Assembly: GCA_000403215.2 (NCBI GenBank)
Contig: KE159562.1
Span: 352,445 to 416,444 of the forward strand
Reading direction: 5' to 3'
DNA length: 64,000 nucleotides
Source of the DNA: Lachnospiraceae bacterium A4
GTDB taxonomy: Bacteria; Bacillota; Clostridia; Lachnospirales; Lachnospiraceae
Under the pieces are notes generated by a model. It ran no database searches. It was not told the origin of the DNA and saw only the letters and a program-made list of their open reading frames with translations. The position numbers and the translations under genes were made by a program. Shown one piece after another: positions 35,343 through 44,682 of the stretch (position 1 is the first letter of the stretch; every line of letters starts with the position of its first letter).

Positions 35343-36356
35343 ATGAGCATTCATGGAGGCGATGTTTATAGAAATCATGTGGATATTGATTTTTCGATTA
35401 ATGTAAATCCGTTTGGTACACCGGAATGTGTAAAAGAAGCACTTCATAAGGCGGTTGAGATGTGTGGGAAATATCCTGATATGGAAGCGGAAAGATTAGG
35501 AGAGGCAGTCAGTACATTTCTTGGAGTGCCAAAGGAATATTTGATATTCGGAAATGGGGCATCAGAACTTTTTATGGCGATTGTTCATGGAATAAAACCG
35601 GGGAAGGTCGTGATACCGGTGCCTTCCTTTTATGGATATGAATATGCGGCAAAGTCAGTGGATAGCGAAATTATTTATTATGAGATGAATCAGGAAAATA
35701 ACTTTTGTTTGAAAGAGAATATGAAGCGTATCCTGACAGAAGAGGTAAATCTTCTTTTTCTTGCTAATCCAAATAATCCGATTGGAAATCTTTTAGACAA
35801 AGAGCTGATGAAAGAATTGCTCTTGCATTGTGAGTATAAAGGGATTTATGTGGTAGTAGATGAATGTTTTATTGAATTTTGTGGAAATCAGCTTTCTTTA
35901 CTGTCTGAGATAGAGGAATATGAGCATCTGATAATTGTAAGGACTTTTACAAAAATCTTTACAATTCCGGGAGTGCGCTTAGGGTATCTGGTGTGTAAAA
36001 ATAATGCGGTACATACAAAAATAGCCAGACAACTCCCTGAATGGAATCTTTCCTGTTTTGCGCAGGAAGCGGGATGTATCTGTGCGAAGCAGGCAGAGTT
36101 TATTGAGAAAACAAAAATTTATATTGAAGAAGAACGACAGTTTATGGAAAAAGAACTTATGCAAATAGGATTGAGGACATTTCCGTCTGTATCGAATTTT
36201 ATCACGATATACAGTGATAAACCCTTATATGAGAAGTTGCTGAAAAAAGGAATTTTAATTAGGGATTGCAGTAATTTCAGGGGATTAGGAAAAGGATTTT
36301 ACCGTATTGCAGTAAAGAGCAGAAAAGAAAATAAGATTTTACTGGAAAATTTATAG
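35343..36356 (+). CDS. cobD: Threonine-phosphate decarboxylase-like aminotransferase
   Basis: A 337-aa PLP enzyme of the histidinol-phosphate aminotransferase group. In this context it makes aminopropanol phosphate for the linker. It shows IHGGDVYR..DFSINVNPFG at the start, NPNNPIGN, VVVDECFIEF, the PLP Lys in VRTFTKIFTIPGVRLGY, and FRIAVK-like FYRIAVKS at the end. The start at 35343 follows AAAGGAG; the frame opens at 35328. Confidence 0.9.
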   Translation: MSIHGGDVYRNHVDIDFSINVNPFGTPECVKEALHKAVEMCGKYPDMEAERLGEAVSTFLGVPKEYLIFGNGASELFMAIVHGIKPGKVVIPVPSFYGYEYAAKSVDSEIIYYEMNQENNFCLKENMKRILTEEVNLLFLANPNNPIGNLLDKELMKELLLHCEYKGIYVVVDECFIEFCGNQLSLLSEIEEYEHLIIVRTFTKIFTIPGVRLGYLVCKNNAVHTKIARQLPEWNLSCFAQEAGCICAKQAEFIEKTKIYIEEERQFMEKELMQIGLRTFPSVSNFITIYSDKPLYEKLLKKGILIRDCSNFRGLGKGFYRIAVKSRKENKILLENL

Positions 36357-36373
36357 TATATGGGAGATGGAAC

Positions 36374-37009
36374 ATGGAACATTCTAAAATAGAATATCTG
36401 CCGCCGGAGGAAATTGAAAAACGGAGCTTTGAAATCATTACAGAAGAACTTTTGAAGAGAAATATCAGTCTCCCCAAAGAAGAGGAGTTCATTACAAAGC
36501 GGGTAATACATACCAGCGCGGACTTTGATTATGCCGAAACGCTTTGCTATTCCAAAGGAGCAGTGGAAATCTTGAAAAAGTTGATAAAAAACGGAGCTGA
36601 TATCGTGACAGATACCAATATGGCATTGGCAGGAATCAATAAAAAGGTGCTTGCAAAGTTTGGTGGGGAGGCGCATTGCTTTATGGCAAATGAACATATT
36701 GCGCTTTTGGCAAAGCAAAGAAATATGACACGGGCAGCGGTCAGCATGGAAAAAGCGGCAACGATTGAAAAACCAGTTATTTTTACAATCGGCAATGCGC
36801 CAACTGCTCTGATAAAGCTGTATGAAATGATGGAAAAAACGGATTGGAAGCCAGCCTTTATTATTGGAGTTCCGGTGGGATTTGTCAATGTGGAAGCGGC
36901 AAAGGAACTTATATTAAAAACAAATATTCCATACATCATTAACAGAGGACGAAAAGGTGGAAGTAATATCGCTGCGGCAATTTGTAATGCCGCATTGTAT
37001 CAACTTTAA
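36374..37009 (+). CDS. cbiC: Cobalt-precorrin-8 methylmutase
   Basis: A 211-aa enzyme that moves the C-11 methyl group to C-12, forming cobyrinate. The active-site His lies in KRVIHTSADFDYAET (about residue 43), followed by the substrate-binding GADIVTDTNMALAGINK and the C-terminal PYIINRGRKGGSNIAAAI. The length is normal. It starts 17 bp after cobD. Confidence 0.94.
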   Translation: MEHSKIEYLPPEEIEKRSFEIITEELLKRNISLPKEEEFITKRVIHTSADFDYAETLCYSKGAVEILKKLIKNGADIVTDTNMALAGINKKVLAKFGGEAHCFMANEHIALLAKQRNMTRAAVSMEKAATIEKPVIFTIGNAPTALIKLYEMMEKTDWKPAFIIGVPVGFVNVEAAKELILKTNIPYIINRGRKGGSNIAAAICNAALYQL

Positions 37010-37024
37010 GAAGGGAAGATAGAA

Positions 37025-38140
37025 ATGCGATATGGTTTTACGACCGGAAGCTGCGCGGCTGCGGCTTCAAAAGCCGCAGCTTATATGCTGCTGACAGGAT
37101 TAAAAAAGACGGAAATTACAATAGAAACGCCAAAAGGTATACTGTATAATGCAAAGATTCTGGATATCATGTGTGGGGAAAATGAAGTAAGCTGTGCGGT
37201 AGAAAAAGATGGCGGAGATGATCCGGATATTACAACAGGTACATGGATTTATGCGAAAGTTTCGTATGCAGAAAAAGGTGTGAAGGAACAAATTATCATT
37301 GAAGGCGGAGTAGGCGTGGGGAGAGTGACAAAACCGGGACTTGACCAGCCTGTAGGCAATGCGGCAATCAATCGCGTTCCGAGGAAAATGATAAAAAAAG
37401 AAGTATTAGAAGTTTGTAGATTGGCGGATTATAAAGGCAGCCTTCGGATTGAGATTTCAGTACCGGAAGGTGAAAAGCTGTGCGAACGTACTTTTAACCC
37501 AAGACTTGGCATTGTTGGCGGTATTTCCATATTAGGGACGAGTGGCATCGTAGAGCCTATGAGCAGTCAGGCGCTGATTGATACCATTCGGGTAGAATTG
37601 TGTCAAAGAAGGGTTTTAGGATTTGATTATGTTGCCGTTTCGCCGGGAAATTATGGTTTGGAGTTTATGAGGAAAACATATGGATATGATTTGGACAAGA
37701 GTGTGAAATGCAGCAATTTTATCGGTACAACCATTGATATGGCAGTGGAAATGGGATTTCAGAAAATGCTCCTGACAGGTCATATAGGCAAACTGATTAA
37801 GGTTGCAGGTGGAATTATGAATACCTATTCCAAAGAAGCAGATTGCAGGATGGAGCTTCTTGCGGCATTTTCCGTAAAGGAGCAGATAGAACCTTTGCGG
37901 GTAAGAAGAATATTGGAATGCGTGACAACGGAAGAAGCAGTTTCTGTTATAGAGGAAAGCGGGAAATTACAGCAGGTCATGGAGCAGATTGCAGAGCGTA
38001 TCTGCTATTATATGGAAAACCGCGCCGGAGGAAAAATGAAAACAGATTGTATTCTGTTTTCCAGTGAATATGGAGAACTGGCAAAAAGTAAGGGGGTAGA
38101 GGAATGGTTTATTTTGTTGGGGCAGGAACAGGCGCAGTAG
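37025..38140 (+). CDS. cbiD: Cobalt-precorrin-5B C1-methyltransferase
   Basis: A 371-aa SAM-dependent enzyme of the anaerobic route that methylates C-1. The start RYGFTTGSCAAAASKAAAYML is diagnostic, as are GVGVGRVTKPGLDQPVGNAAIN and GGISILGTSGIVEPMS. It starts behind AAGAAGGGAAG and overlaps cbiF by 37 nt. Confidence 0.95.
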   Translation: MRYGFTTGSCAAAASKAAAYMLLTGLKKTEITIETPKGILYNAKILDIMCGENEVSCAVEKDGGDDPDITTGTWIYAKVSYAEKGVKEQIIIEGGVGVGRVTKPGLDQPVGNAAINRVPRKMIKKEVLEVCRLADYKGSLRIEISVPEGEKLCERTFNPRLGIVGGISILGTSGIVEPMSSQALIDTIRVELCQRRVLGFDYVAVSPGNYGLEFMRKTYGYDLDKSVKCSNFIGTTIDMAVEMGFQKMLLTGHIGKLIKVAGGIMNTYSKEADCRMELLAAFSVKEQIEPLRVRRILECVTTEEAVSVIEESGKLQQVMEQIAERICYYMENRAGGKMKTDCILFSSEYGELAKSKGVEEWFILLGQEQAQ

Positions 38141-38868
38141 ATTTGATAACAGTCAGGGGAATGCGCTTATTAGAACAGGCAGATGTGATTATTTATGCAG
38201 GTTCTTTGGTGAATCCCGAACTGCTTGCCTATGCAGGAAAAGACTGCGAGATACATAACAGTGCGAAACTAACATTAGAAGAAGTGATACAGATTATCGT
38301 TAGTGCAGAAAACAAGGGGAAAACAACTGTCCGTTTGCATACGGGAGAGCCGAGTATCTATGGAGCAGTCAGGGAGCAGATGGATGAGTTGGATACACTG
38401 GGCATTTCTTATGAGAGCTGTCCGGGGGTAAGCGCCTGTTTTGGCGCAGCGGCGTCCTTGAATCTTGAATATACGCTGCCGGGAATCTCACAATCCCTGA
38501 TTATTACAAGAATGGAAGGCCAAACGAAAGTGCCGGGACTGGAAAGTATTGAGAGCTTTGCAGCACATAAGGCATCTATGGCAATTTATTTAAGTGCCGG
38601 AATGATTCGGGAATTAAGCAGACGGCTGGTTAATGGCGGGTATAAGGAAACAACACCAGCAGCACTTATTTATAAGGCAACTTGGGCTGAGGAGGAGGCG
38701 TACCTGTGTACGATTGAAACATTGTATGATGTATCTGTAGAGCATAGGATTACGAAAACAGCCTTGATATTGGTCGGAGATGCAATCGCGCATCAGTATT
38801 ACAGAAAATCAAGGTTATATGCGCCGGATTTTTCGACCGAATACCGGGAGGCAAAACGAAAAGAATGA
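38104..38868 (+). CDS. cbiF: Cobalt-precorrin-4 C11-methyltransferase
   Basis: A 254-aa tetrapyrrole methylase. The Gly-rich start VYFVGAGTGAVDLITVRGMRLL binds SAM, and VVRLHTGEPS-like TTVRLHTGEPSIYGA and the SCPGVSACFGAAASL motif fit CbiF/CobM. It overlaps cbiD and cbiG, so translation is coupled. Confidence 0.95.
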   Translation: MVYFVGAGTGAVDLITVRGMRLLEQADVIIYAGSLVNPELLAYAGKDCEIHNSAKLTLEEVIQIIVSAENKGKTTVRLHTGEPSIYGAVREQMDELDTLGISYESCPGVSACFGAAASLNLEYTLPGISQSLIITRMEGQTKVPGLESIESFAAHKASMAIYLSAGMIRELSRRLVNGGYKETTPAALIYKATWAEEEAYLCTIETLYDVSVEHRITKTALILVGDAIAHQYYRKSRLYAPDFSTEYREAKRKE

Positions 38869-39905
38869 GATTAAGTATTATTAGCTTTACAGAAAATGGA
38901 AAACAACTTTCGGAAAGTATTGTAAAATTGTTGGAGAGGGAATTAGAAATTAGGTTATATACAAAATGTGAGGCAGGCATAAAAGACAATCGTTATTCAG
39001 ATATCTTATTTGTAAAAATATCTGTTGGAGATTGGGCAAAGGAACGGATGCAGGAGCAAAACGCCTTGTTGTTTATAGGCGCCTGCGGAATTGCAGTCAG
39101 GGCAGTAGCGCCGCATCTTACGGATAAACTGCATGATGTACCAGTGCTTGTAATGGATGAAAAAGGGAAATATGTCATTCCGATTTTATCAGGACATATG
39201 GGCGGTGCAAATGATCTTGCAAACCATATAGCAAAGAAAACAGGGGCAGTACCGGTGATTACTACGGCAACAGATCTGAATAAAAAATTTGCTGTGGATT
39301 TGTTTGCAAAAAGAAATAACCTGTATATTGCAAATAAAGATGGGATTGTCAAAGTATCATCAAAGGTATTAGCCGGAAAAGAGATTACGATATGTATAGA
39401 GACGGGACATGAAATCACTTGTGAAGAAACTGGCGTGCGGATTGTTCCATATCCGCCAGACAGATTTGTTGATGTTGTGGTTACTTCCAAAGATGATGTG
39501 TTTGATACTTCTCTTTTGTTGAAACCGCGGGAGTATGTCATAGGAATTGGCTGTAAAAAAGGAAAAAAAGCAAATGAAATTGATAAATTTATTTCAAAAA
39601 CAATAAATGAAATGGGAATTTCTATCATGCAGATTTTTGCGCTGTCCTCTATTTCGCAAAAGAGTGATGAACAGGGGATTATTGAATGGTGTCGAACAGA
39701 AGGGATTCCATTTTTTACATATACAGCAGAAGAATTACAGGAAGTAAACGGAACTTTTACAAAGTCTGTGTTTGTTAAGAATCAGGTTGGCGTTGATAAT
39801 GTTTGCGAAAGGGCAGCAGTGAAAGCCTGTGGAGAGGGTGGAAAACTAATATGTCCAAAAGTTGCGGAAAATGGGATGACAATTGCGATTGCAATGCGAG
39901 TATAG
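38865..39905 (+). CDS. cbiG: Cobalt-precorrin-5A hydrolase
   Basis: A 346-aa protein that opens the delta-lactone and releases acetaldehyde. The N-terminal half shows FIGACGIAVRAVAPHLTDK and VIPILSGHMGGANDLANHIA. The C-terminal domain begins VIGIGCKKGKKANEI. Both domains are present and intact. The start is the ATGA overlap with cbiF. Confidence 0.95.
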   Translation: MRLSIISFTENGKQLSESIVKLLERELEIRLYTKCEAGIKDNRYSDILFVKISVGDWAKERMQEQNALLFIGACGIAVRAVAPHLTDKLHDVPVLVMDEKGKYVIPILSGHMGGANDLANHIAKKTGAVPVITTATDLNKKFAVDLFAKRNNLYIANKDGIVKVSSKVLAGKEITICIETGHEITCEETGVRIVPYPPDRFVDVVVTSKDDVFDTSLLLKPREYVIGIGCKKGKKANEIDKFISKTINEMGISIMQIFALSSISQKSDEQGIIEWCRTEGIPFFTYTAEELQEVNGTFTKSVFVKNQVGVDNVCERAAVKACGEGGKLICPKVAENGMTIAIAMRV

Positions 39906-39935
39906 CCGCATGGAGAGAATGGAAGGTATGTTTTG

Positions 39936-40697
39936 ATGGCAAATAGAATTTATATTGTAGGAATGGGACCGGGCAGGGAAGAAATGATGACAGGAGAAGC
40001 ATTGAATGTGTTAGACCAGTCTGATGTGATCGTTGGTTACACATTATATCTAAAGCTGCTTGGCGGGCGTTTTCAGGGGAAAGAAATGTTATCCACACCA
40101 ATGCGTCAGGAGGAGGAACGGTGCAGGCTGTGTTTTGAGGAAGCTGAAAAAGAGAAAAAAGTAGCCCTTGTATGCAGCGGTGATGCAGGAATTTATGGGA
40201 TGGCGTCTTTGATGTACGAGATTGGGAAAGCTTATCCGAAAACAGAACTTTACGTTATCGCAGGGATTACTGCGGCGAGCAGCGGTGCGGCAGTTCTGGG
40301 AGCGCCACTGAACCATGATTTCTGTGTTATCAGTCTGAGTGATCTGCTGACACCGTGGGATGCGATTGAAAAAAGGTTACATGCAGCCGCAGAAGGTGAT
40401 TTTGTCATTGTACTGTATAATCCGTCCAGCCATAAAAGAAAGGATTATCTGATGAGAGCATGTGATATTTTACTGTGCAGCATGGAGGGGGAACGAGTTT
40501 GCGGATATGTTGAAAATATAGGAAGAGACGGAACAAAAATGGAAATCTGTACCTTAAAGGAGTTAAGGGACAGGGAGGTCAATATGTTTACCACGGTATT
40601 TATTGGAAGTTCCGGTTCGGAGAACATAAATGGGAAATTTGTCACAAGGAGAGGCTATAAGATTGAAAAAAATATTGATATTTGCGGGGACAACTGA
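39936..40697 (+). CDS. cbiH: Precorrin-3B/cobalt-precorrin-3 C17-methyltransferase
   Basis: A 253-aa tetrapyrrole methylase that contracts the ring and methylates C-17. IYIVGMGPGREEMMTGEAL at the N terminus binds SAM. VALVCSGDAGIYGMASLMYE and AGITAASSGAAVLGAPLNHDF are the family signature. The start at 39936 is the ATG behind GGAAGG; a TTG precedes it by one codon. Confidence 0.94.
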   Translation: MANRIYIVGMGPGREEMMTGEALNVLDQSDVIVGYTLYLKLLGGRFQGKEMLSTPMRQEEERCRLCFEEAEKEKKVALVCSGDAGIYGMASLMYEIGKAYPKTELYVIAGITAASSGAAVLGAPLNHDFCVISLSDLLTPWDAIEKRLHAAAEGDFVIVLYNPSSHKRKDYLMRACDILLCSMEGERVCGYVENIGRDGTKMEICTLKELRDREVNMFTTVFIGSSGSENINGKFVTRRGYKIEKNIDICGDN

Positions 40698-42738
40698 AGG
40701 AAGAAAATTATCGGAATATCTTGCAGAGGCTGAAATAAATCATACAATCTGTGTGGCAACGGAGTATGGCGCAATTGTTTTAAGACAGCATCCCCTTATA
40801 AAAGTACATCAGGGAAGAATGAATCAGGAACAGATAGCAGAATTCATAAGCAATGGAAAATTTGATGTTGTGGTAGATGCAACACATCCTTTTGCTAAGG
40901 AGATTACTTATAATATACAGGCTGCATTGAAAGAAATGGAGCGGATTGGAATATCAATTCCATATTTGAGGTTGAAAAGAGACGGTATTACGGAGAGAGA
41001 AAACGGCATTACCTATTTTGAAACAAACGAGGAATGTGTGAAAGCGTTGGAAGATACGGAAGGAAATATTCTTTTGACTACCGGAAGCAAGGAATTGTAC
41101 AAATATTGTGTTTCTGAAGGAATAAAGCATAGATTGTATGTAAGGGTACTTCCAAGTGTGGAAAGTCTTTCTCTATGTACAGAGCAGGGTATTTGCGGGA
41201 AACAGGTTATTGCAATGCAGGGACCTTTTACTGCGGAGATGAATGAGGCTATCATTCGCCAATATGAAATAGCTTATCTTGTAACGAAGGAGAGCGGTGT
41301 GCCCGGAGGTTATCAGGAAAAGATAAACGCTGCGAAGAGAACCGGAGTGAGGATATTTGTAATTGGCTGTTCTGATGAGGGAGAAGGGTATTCTTTTTCT
41401 GAAATATGCCAAAAACTTGAAGATATAGGAGGAGAAAAATTTAGGGCGAAGAATCAGATAAAAGAGAATATGGAAATTATTCTGGCAGGTATTGGTATGG
41501 GACATGTAAACGGTCTAACGAAAGAAGTAGAGAGGGTGATTAGTGAAGCAGACATTTTATTAGGGGCAGAGAGAATGCTTAATGCTGTCTATTCTAAAGC
41601 AGAAAGACATCCTTTTTATCAGGCAGAACAGGTCATTCCTTATCTGCATGATATACAGAGCGGAAGTTTATTTGAGGAAAATAAAAAAGTTGTGATTCTT
41701 TTTTCGGGAGATAGTGGATTTTATAGCGGGTGTCAGCCTTTATATGCGGCACTGGAAAAAGAAATTACCGAAGGTCGCATAAAGGCATCTTTGCGTATTC
41801 TTCCGGGTATTTCTTCCATAGCTTATCTGGCTTCCTGCATTGGAGAAAGCTATCATGATGCGGCCGTTTACAGTATACATGGGAAAAAATTATACAACCT
41901 TGCACACCGGATCAAAAGCAGGTCGAAAACATTTCTGATTACATCTGGTGTAAAAGATATAAATCAGTTGGGAGAACTGTTGACAGATGCGGGAATGCAA
42001 AAATGTGAAATTATAACAGGATATCAGTTATCCTATGAGGAACAGCGGGTAGAGAGGCATACGCCGTTAGAGTGTATGGAATTGAAGGAGGAAGGGTTAT
42101 ATACATGTTTTGTTAAAAATCCATATGCTACGCAAAGAAGATTGACACATGGTGTTGCAGATGGTCAATTTATCAGGGACAGGGTTCCTATGACAAAAGA
42201 AGAGATTCGAGAGGTTAGTATCTGTAAGCTGCGATTAAAAGAAAAGGCGGTAGTTTATGACATTGGCAGTGGCACGGGTTCTATTGCAATAGAAATAGCG
42301 GGCATTTCTGACGATATACAGGTGTATGCGGTGGAGCAGAAGCATGAAGCAGTTTTATTAATTGAAAAGAATAAAAAGAAATTTGAACTGCAAAATGTAA
42401 CAGTGGTAGAGTCGAGAGCACCAGAGGGATTAACTGAACTTCCAATGGCGACACACGCATTTATAGGAGGAAGTGGCGGCAGATTAAAGGAAATACTGGT
42501 GTCACTCCGACAGATGAATCCCGACATGAGGGTTGTGGTAAATGCTGTCAGTATGGAGACAATTTGTGAAATGAGAGAGATTTTATCAATGGATGATATG
42601 ATAAAAGAAGAAGAGATTGTGCAATTACAGGTAAGCAGGGCAAAAAAAGCAGGAAATTATCATTTGATGCAGTCTGAGAATCCGGTTTGGATTTGTGCAT
42701 TTGATTTCTGCGGCAAAGAGCCTGAAAGAAAGGCGTGA
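40663..42738 (+). CDS. CbiJ-CbiE-CbiT three-domain fusion
   Basis: A protein of about 691 aa joining three pathway steps. Residues 1-250 are precorrin-6A reductase (ILIFAGTTEGRKLSEYL, DVVVDATHPFAKEIT, LLTTGSKEL). Residues 270-480 are the C5-methyltransferase CbiE (IILAGIGMGHVNGLTKE, FSGDSGFYSG, LPGISSIAYLAS). Residues 490-691 are the decarboxylating C15-methyltransferase CbiT (GVADGQFIRDRVPMTKEEIR, YDIGSGTGSIAIEIA). CbiE-CbiT fusions are common (CobL); the added reductase is less so. I prefer the TTG at 40663 because AAGGAG precedes it; an in-frame ATG lies at 40630. Confidence 0.92.
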   Translation: MKKILIFAGTTEGRKLSEYLAEAEINHTICVATEYGAIVLRQHPLIKVHQGRMNQEQIAEFISNGKFDVVVDATHPFAKEITYNIQAALKEMERIGISIPYLRLKRDGITERENGITYFETNEECVKALEDTEGNILLTTGSKELYKYCVSEGIKHRLYVRVLPSVESLSLCTEQGICGKQVIAMQGPFTAEMNEAIIRQYEIAYLVTKESGVPGGYQEKINAAKRTGVRIFVIGCSDEGEGYSFSEICQKLEDIGGEKFRAKNQIKENMEIILAGIGMGHVNGLTKEVERVISEADILLGAERMLNAVYSKAERHPFYQAEQVIPYLHDIQSGSLFEENKKVVILFSGDSGFYSGCQPLYAALEKEITEGRIKASLRILPGISSIAYLASCIGESYHDAAVYSIHGKKLYNLAHRIKSRSKTFLITSGVKDINQLGELLTDAGMQKCEIITGYQLSYEEQRVERHTPLECMELKEEGLYTCFVKNPYATQRRLTHGVADGQFIRDRVPMTKEEIREVSICKLRLKEKAVVYDIGSGTGSIAIEIAGISDDIQVYAVEQKHEAVLLIEKNKKKFELQNVTVVESRAPEGLTELPMATHAFIGGSGGRLKEILVSLRQMNPDMRVVVNAVSMETICEMREILSMDDMIKEEEIVQLQVSRAKKAGNYHLMQSENPVWICAFDFCGKEPERKA

Positions 42739-42745
42739 TATTTGC

Positions 42746-44152
42746 ATGAAAATAAAAAGAGTTATGATTGCCGCCCCTAAAAGTGGAAGCGGAAAAACAG
42801 TAGTCACCTGTGCCTTGCTTCAGGTATTAAAGGATTGCGGCTTGAAAGTGGCTTCTTATAAATGCGGACCGGATTATATTGATCCGATGTTTCATGAAAA
42901 GATAATAGATGTTCCGGCAAAAAATCTGGATACATTTTTTACAGATGAAGAAAAGACAAGGAAACTTTTTCAAAAAAGTGTAATGAAAATGGACTTTGCA
43001 GTTTTTGAGGGTGTTATGGGACTATATGACGGGGTAGGCGGAGTTAAGAAAGAAGGTTCTTCTTATCAGCTTGCAGAAGTGACAAAAACACCGATTGTGC
43101 TTGTTGTTGATGCGAAGGGGATGGGACGCTCCATTGTGCCATTGATAGCAGGATTTCTCGATTATGATAAAAAACATTTGATAAAAGCTATCCTGCTGAA
43201 CCGAATGTCAAAAGGATACTTTGAATTGGTAAAGCCATTGATTGAGGAGGAACTGAAAATCCAAGTGGTCGGTTTTTTGCCTGAAAATGACAAACTGTAC
43301 ATTGAAAGCAGGCATTTAGGACTATTTTTGCCGGATGAGGTGAATCATATAAAAGAGAAATTACAGGTGGTTTCTGAATTATTTTTACAGACAGTTTCCG
43401 TAGAGCGTATCAAAGAAATAGCAGAAAGCGCGGAAGAACTGGAATCTGAAGAAATAGCGATAAAAGAAACCAGAATCGAAAGCTATGGGGATATTGGTCA
43501 TGTGAAAGCAGTTAGTGACAGCCGTCCAACGATAGCAGTGGCAAAAGATGAAGCCTTCTGCTTCTATTATGCTGATAATATCCACTTGCTGGAGGAATAT
43601 GGGGCAAATATAACATATTTTTCTCCGCTGCGGGATGAAAAACTGCCGGAAGGATGCCATGCCCTGTTAATTGGCGGCGGATATCCGGAATTGTATGCGG
43701 AACAGCTTAGCGCAAATACGAGAATGCGTGAGGCAGTCAGGAGTGCGGTTGAAAATGAAATGCCAGTCGTGGCAGAATGCGGCGGTTTTATGTATTTACA
43801 TTCTTCTTTGAAAGATAAAGAAGGGTTTTCTTATGATATGGCGGGAGTTATTCCAGCAGCCTGCTATCATACCGGGAAACTGGTTCGTTTCGGTTACATA
43901 GAACTTCGGGAAAAGCAAAAGCACTTCCTGTTAAACGGCGGGGGAATAAAAGGACATGAATTTCATTATTACGACAGCACCTGTAATGGGGCGGACGTAA
44001 TAGCAGTTAAGCCGGTGACCGGAAAAGAATATGCCTGCATTATAGAAAATAAAACGCAGTGGATAGGATTTCCGCATTTATATTATCCGTCAAATCCTGC
44101 ATTTGCAAGGGCATTTATTGATAAGGCAAGGGTATATCAAGTAATGATATAG
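42746..44152 (+). CDS. cbiA: Cobyrinic acid a,c-diamide synthase
   Basis: A 468-aa glutamine amidotransferase that amidates the a and c carboxylates. The N-terminal ATP-binding part shows RVMIAAPKSGSGKTVVTCALLQ and KCGPDYIDPMFHE. The C-terminal glutaminase has LLIGGGYPELYAEQLS and the nucleophile Cys in PVVAECGGFMYL. The start is ATG 42746; the upstream open frame to 42695 overlaps the previous gene and lacks conservation. Confidence 0.95.
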   Translation: MKIKRVMIAAPKSGSGKTVVTCALLQVLKDCGLKVASYKCGPDYIDPMFHEKIIDVPAKNLDTFFTDEEKTRKLFQKSVMKMDFAVFEGVMGLYDGVGGVKKEGSSYQLAEVTKTPIVLVVDAKGMGRSIVPLIAGFLDYDKKHLIKAILLNRMSKGYFELVKPLIEEELKIQVVGFLPENDKLYIESRHLGLFLPDEVNHIKEKLQVVSELFLQTVSVERIKEIAESAEELESEEIAIKETRIESYGDIGHVKAVSDSRPTIAVAKDEAFCFYYADNIHLLEEYGANITYFSPLRDEKLPEGCHALLIGGGYPELYAEQLSANTRMREAVRSAVENEMPVVAECGGFMYLHSSLKDKEGFSYDMAGVIPAACYHTGKLVRFGYIELREKQKHFLLNGGGIKGHEFHYYDSTCNGADVIAVKPVTGKEYACIIENKTQWIGFPHLYYPSNPAFARAFIDKARVYQVMI

Positions 44153-44170
44153 GAAAGGAAGTTTGGAAAA

Positions 44171-44413
44171 GTGAGTATGGAAAATTCATATCGATTTTTT
44201 GAGAACAGGAACTGTAAGTATTTTCCCTGTCATAAGGGATTGGAAAACTTAAATTGCCTGTTTTGCTATTGCCCGCTATATTTAAGGGATAATTGTCCGG
44301 GGAATCCTGCATATATAGAAAAGGATGGGAGAAAGATAAAAGTCTGCACAAACTGTACCTTTCCCCATCATCCTGAAAATTATGATGCGGTAATTCAGAT
44401 ATTGAAAAGGTAA
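44171..44413 (+). CDS. Cysteine-rich small-domain protein of cobalamin operons
   Basis: An 80-aa protein with eight or so Cys in the pattern NCKYFPCH, LNCLFCYCPLY, DNCPG and KVCTNCTFPHHP, typical of the Cys-rich small domain found at the end of cobalamin clusters. It probably binds zinc or an iron-sulfur centre. The start is GTG 44171, and an ATG two codons later is possible. It is the last gene before the terminator. The function is unknown. Confidence 0.85.
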   Translation: MSMENSYRFFENRNCKYFPCHKGLENLNCLFCYCPLYLRDNCPGNPAYIEKDGRKIKVCTNCTFPHHPENYDAVIQILKR

Positions 44414-44490
44414 GAGCGCATTATGATAACAGAGTATGGGAATGTACGAAAGCGCGTAAAGAAAAGTAATAGTAGATTGTCAGACAATCG

Positions 44491-44537
44491 AAGGTGTATC
44501 GTGATGAAGTGAGAGCTTTTAAACGATGCACCTTTTT
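44491..44537 (+). terminator. Terminator of the cobalamin operon
   Basis: AAGGTGTATCGT pairs with ACGATGCACCTT and is followed by a T run. It lies about 80 bp after the last gene. Between here and the element end (44538-44682) I see no gene. Confidence 0.8.
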
Positions 44538-44682
44538 AGATTCAATTCTGAGGGAGTGTATACTTGGTTGTCCAGATTTCAGGGAAGGACGGCAATACGG
44601 ATTTATGATTGTGTTTGGTATTTGGAGTGAAGGTAACAGGATTTTGCTAAAAATTTACAAACACACTTGACAATATCTCTCT

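Noticed and set aside
35343..36356. Histidine biosynthesis hisC
   Set aside because: The fold is shared, but the position between cbiB and cbiC favours threonine-phosphate decarboxylase.
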